The notes under the pieces: generated by a model
Database searches by the model: none
What the model was told of the DNA's origin: nothing
What the model saw: the letters and a program-made list of their open reading frames with translations, nothing else
Shown here: one piece after another, positions 5,973-8,220 of the stretch
Layout of the letters: every line of letters begins with the position of its first letter
Position numbering within the stretch: position 1 is the first letter of the stretch
From: Alistipes sp.
GTDB lineage: Bacteria; Bacteroidota; Bacteroidia; Bacteroidales; Rikenellaceae
Length of the DNA stretch: 8,220 nucleotides
Assembly: GCA_022511355.1 (NCBI GenBank)
Contig: JAFLRS010000079.1
Coordinates: 1-8,220, forward strand
Reading direction: 5' to 3'
Position numbers and translations under genes: made by a program

Positions 5973-6806
5973 ATGAAGAGACTATCTATTCTTTTATCCA
6001 TGTTTGCCGTTGCAGTCATGACGGGTTGCGACTCTCCGGCCGAAGAGGAAAACGGCGGTGCAGGCAGCGGCGGCAATTCCGCAATTACCGATGCGGTACA
6101 TCCCGTATACCGTATGGATGTCACCCACAACGAAGGGAGTGATATCTCATACAAGTTCCGGTACGATGATTCAGGCAAACATATAGTATCATTGGAATCT
6201 GCGATAGACGAGTATGATTACACCTCTGTGACGAGGCTCGTGCGTGATGGAAACAAGGCGACGATTATTCTATGGGACAGTATCGATGAAACTGAAGAAG
6301 AGGCCGGCACGATTACTTTCGACAGTGACGGCTATCTTTCGGAATTGATATATTATGAAGTGGACGACGAGGACGAAATGTCCGAATATCGTGTGACATT
6401 TACCTATAACGACGGTTATCTTGTAAAGGTAGAAGAGAGCGGGAAATACAAGTCACCTGTTATTCTCGAATGGAAAGATGGAAATCTGGCCTCCGTGACG
6501 TACAGTTACAGCGACAGCGGCGAAGTGGAGACACGCTCGTTTTCATATTCATACGGAGACAAGCCTCTTGTGCCCATTACCGTGAATTTGAGCGACCCCG
6601 CAGAAGCAGTGACTGCCGGAGATGTTTTGTCGGCTTTGACCGAGATTTTCGGCAAGCAGTCGAAATATTTGCCCGAAAGCTGCACCGTGCGCCATAATGA
6701 CGAAACCTCCTATGTCGAGACATATAAATATACGCTCAATGCAGACGGTACGGTGGCTGCGAGAAGTGAAGATGATTGTACGATGAAATTCTACTACTCG
6801 GAATAA
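5973..6806 (+). CDS. Lipoprotein with YD-like beta repeats, paralogue 1 (277 aa)
   Basis: A secreted lipoprotein of unknown function. MKRLSILLSMFAVAVMTGC is a type II signal peptide with Cys19 as the lipidated residue (VMTGC). An acidic, Gly/Ser-rich linker follows (CDSPAEEENGGAGSGG), as often seen in Bacteroidota lipoproteins sent to the outer membrane or cell surface. The rest is built of short strand-turn-strand units such as FRYDDSGKHI, ITFDSDGYLSEL, FTYNDGYLVKVEESG and LEWKDGNLASV, ending with GKQSKYLPES (227-236) and FYYSE. The pattern recalls DUF4595 or YD-repeat-like beta proteins; I am not certain of the family. The start at 5973 is fixed by the signal peptide, although the frame stays open upstream. 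Cotranscribed with a paralogue 20 bases downstream. Confidence 0.85.
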   Translation: MKRLSILLSMFAVAVMTGCDSPAEEENGGAGSGGNSAITDAVHPVYRMDVTHNEGSDISYKFRYDDSGKHIVSLESAIDEYDYTSVTRLVRDGNKATIILWDSIDETEEEAGTITFDSDGYLSELIYYEVDDEDEMSEYRVTFTYNDGYLVKVEESGKYKSPVILEWKDGNLASVTYSYSDSGEVETRSFSYSYGDKPLVPITVNLSDPAEAVTAGDVLSALTEIFGKQSKYLPESCTVRHNDETSYVETYKYTLNADGTVAARSEDDCTMKFYYSE

Positions 6807-6826
6807 TTAATCAAAAATACCTTATT

Positions 6827-7765
6827 ATGAAGAGATTAAACAGTTTTGTACTCTGCCTTGCGGCGGCAGTTGCATTTGCGGCGGTTACATTGCCCATGAC
6901 CGGCTGCGATTTGTTAAATGACGAACAGACTGAAAATCCTGATGATGACAATGATCCTGTAGTCGGCGGCGGCAGCAAAGACAGGACTATCTATCGCTGC
7001 GTAAGCCGCATAAAGGCTGTCGGCACGAACGGCGAGGGCGAGAGATTCGAGACCGAATACGCATTCTGGTATGACGACGAAGGGCATATCGCCGAGTTCT
7101 CATTTACCGGCAACGAAGCATCGGGTCTGACTACGGGCGTTATGAAGTTTATACGCAACGGCAACGAGGTTCGCCTCGAGAGCGAAGGCGGAGATGAGAG
7201 TGTCGCCGACAAAACGGTGGCGACTATTACTCTCAATGATGACGGTTATGCAACGGAGTATATATGGTACTCCTATTATCAGGAATCAGCACCGGAGACC
7301 ATGCAGTCTGACGTAACTGTTGCAGAAAGTTCTGAAGAAGAGATTGTAAAAGTCGCGCACCGACAGATTCTGACCTATGACAACGAATATCTTGTAAAGG
7401 TGGAGGCGGTGTCCGAATCCGCCGGCACTCCGATGATTTTTACATGGGAGTCAGGAAATCTCGTATCTATTTCGGGCATGAATCTGCGTGACGAAGAGAC
7501 CGGAATTGCCAAGTCCGGCACGGTGGAATTCGCATACGGCGCGACACGGTATATACCTATTACGATAAAGATGGCCGAAAATCCGATTAATTTTATCGGC
7601 GAGATTTCGCTCTTCTCTGAATTTCTCGGCAAGCCGTCGAGATATCTGCCCGAGAGCATCTCTGTCGACGGAGTTTTGATTCCTGTCACCTACACTCTCG
7701 ACCCTGATGAAGATATTGTCACGACGATGAATTACAACGGCACGACCATAGAGTTTTTCTATTAG
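6827..7765 (+). CDS. Lipoprotein with YD-like beta repeats, paralogue 2 (312 aa)
   Basis: Second member of a tandem pair and of unknown function. Signal peptide MKRLNSFVLCLAAAVAFAAV followed by TLPMTGC gives lipidated Cys27; an acidic linker follows (DLLNDEQTENPDDDNDP). The body aligns in order with the preceding protein: FWYDDEGHIAEF, VMKFIRNGNEVRL, ITLNDDGYATEY, LTYDNEYLVKVEAVS, FTWESGNLVSI, VEFAYGATRYIPITI, GKPSRYLPES (268-277) and a C-terminal TTIEFFY. It is about 35 residues longer, mostly from a longer signal peptide and an insert around residues 145-185 (after IWYSYYQESAPE). The start at 6827 is set by the signal peptide; it lies 20 bases after the previous stop, so the genes share a transcript. 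Likely anchored in the outer membrane; ligand unknown. Family resemblance to DUF4595 is tentative. Confidence 0.85.
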   Translation: MKRLNSFVLCLAAAVAFAAVTLPMTGCDLLNDEQTENPDDDNDPVVGGGSKDRTIYRCVSRIKAVGTNGEGERFETEYAFWYDDEGHIAEFSFTGNEASGLTTGVMKFIRNGNEVRLESEGGDESVADKTVATITLNDDGYATEYIWYSYYQESAPETMQSDVTVAESSEEEIVKVAHRQILTYDNEYLVKVEAVSESAGTPMIFTWESGNLVSISGMNLRDEETGIAKSGTVEFAYGATRYIPITIKMAENPINFIGEISLFSEFLGKPSRYLPESISVDGVLIPVTYTLDPDEDIVTTMNYNGTTIEFFY

Positions 7766-7782
7766 AGCCGAAATCGTGGCGA

Positions 7783-7819
7783 CGGTTAAACAGACCGGCA
7801 TAATCTGCCGGTCTGTTTT
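7783..7819 (+). terminator. Terminator-like hairpin after the lipoprotein operon, copy of the catalase terminator
   Basis: AAACAGACCGGCA (7788-7800) pairs with TGCCGGTCTGTTT (7806-7818) in a 13-bp stem around TAATC. The T run is only 4 long (7816-7819) before GTC, so termination may be weaker than at 5608. Bases 7783-7800 are identical to 5603-5620, and 7806-7819 to 5625-5638. Confidence 0.85.
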
Positions 7820-8114
7820 GTCATACGGACTTTCACCGCAAAAGAGTTCCGAAACCAGACGGTCATACTCCTCGGTCATCAGCATCGTGTGGTTAATTTT
7901 GAAGCACAATCCAGCGCAGCGAACGTCCTCGGCGGGATTGCCATATCTATTCGTTTCTCCTCCATAACTGTCAATTTGCTGTTTGTCAGATGCAAAGATG
8001 AGCAATTTTCTGCGCTCTTACACACGAAGGTAACAAATAAATAAATTTATCCGCAAAAAGTGAAAGCATTGTCCCGCCAGAAACCACTTACTTTGCAATT
8101 GAAATTATATAGAG
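7820..8114. other. Gene-free stretch between lipoprotein operon and SDR gene
   Basis: No convincing gene is visible. On the minus strand, 7820-8005 translates without stops into a protein-like sequence (including NHTMLMTEEYDRLVSELF), but the frame continues through the terminator and antisense to the lipoprotein gene, so at most it is a gene remnant. From about 8030 to 8060 the sequence is A/T-rich. A possible promoter for the SDR gene is at 8069-8095. Confidence 0.5.
8069..8095 (+). promoter_or_regulatory. Probable promoter of the SDR gene
   Basis: TTG at 8069-8071, a 16-base gap, then TTACTTTG at 8088-8095, which matches the TAnnTTTG -7 box in 7 of 8 positions if one base is allowed to differ (T for A). 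A start near 8102 would leave about 13 bases before the ATG at 8115, a short leader. Confidence 0.4.
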
Positions 8115-8220
8115 ATGAACAAAGAGGTAATGCTGCTGACCGGCGCAGGTCAGATTGGAATGGCAATCGCACGCCGTATGGGTTACGGAATGAAAATCAT
8201 CGTGGGCGACAAACGCCGCG
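8115..8220 (+). CDS. SDR family oxidoreductase, N-terminal fragment (runs off window)
   Basis: Only the first 35 codons are present; the frame is open to the window edge. MNKEVMLLTGAGQIGMAIARR contains the short-chain dehydrogenase nucleotide-binding motif TGxGQIG (residues 9-15, a TGxxxGxG variant) after a hydrophobic first strand. A second strand, MKIIVGDKR, ends in Asp32, the place where SDR enzymes read the adenosine ribose; Asp there usually favours NAD(H). The substrate cannot be told from this part. The ATG at 8115 is the only start that keeps the full first strand and follows the promoter-like sequence closely. It lies beyond a terminator and an intergenic gap, so it belongs to a separate transcript from the lipoproteins. 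Confidence 0.82.
   Translation, partial: MNKEVMLLTGAGQIGMAIARRMGYGMKIIVGDKRR

Overview
The window looks like chromosomal DNA of a gut-type Bacteroidota, most plausibly Alistipes or another Rikenellaceae. Placement rests on three things: promoters of the Bacteroidetes form (TTTG, then TAnnTTTG, with no real Shine-Dalgarno sites), the close match of the SerC, SerA and Mn-catalase proteins to remembered Bacteroidetes homologues, and the lipoprotein style. The genus is an inference. No transposase, integrase, phage gene, CRISPR array, rRNA or tRNA was seen.

Layout. Positions 1-300 hold a non-coding leader-like repeat (copy A, pointing left out of the window) and a divergent promoter pair. From 302 to 3627 runs a tight operon: serC (phosphoserine aminotransferase), a SerA-type 3-phosphoglycerate dehydrogenase of the lysine-bearing class, and a DUF1015 protein with an ADGHHR motif. 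It closes with a strong intrinsic terminator. A ZIP-family metal transporter (minus, 3667-4443) and a manganese catalase (plus, 4613-5587) are divergent across a 169-bp spacer that contains a perfect 10-bp stem. The catalase ends at a second strong terminator.

From 5655 a promoter drives a leader of about 280 nt containing copy B of the repeat, then two tandem paralogous lipoproteins (5973-6806 and 6827-7765), which end at a terminator almost identical to that of the catalase. After about 300 bp with no convincing gene, an SDR-type oxidoreductase begins at 8115 and runs off the end.

How it fits together. The first operon supplies serine from 3-phosphoglycerate (SerA, then SerC). No phosphoserine phosphatase is in the window, and the DUF1015 partner is uncharacterised. 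The transporter and catalase could form a manganese uptake and peroxide defence pair. The most unusual structural feature is the pair of about 170-bp inverted, diverged leader repeats (1-171 and 5715-5887). Each lies just downstream of an outward-firing promoter, so they bracket the metabolic block and probably mark a family of shared leaders in front of lipoprotein genes.
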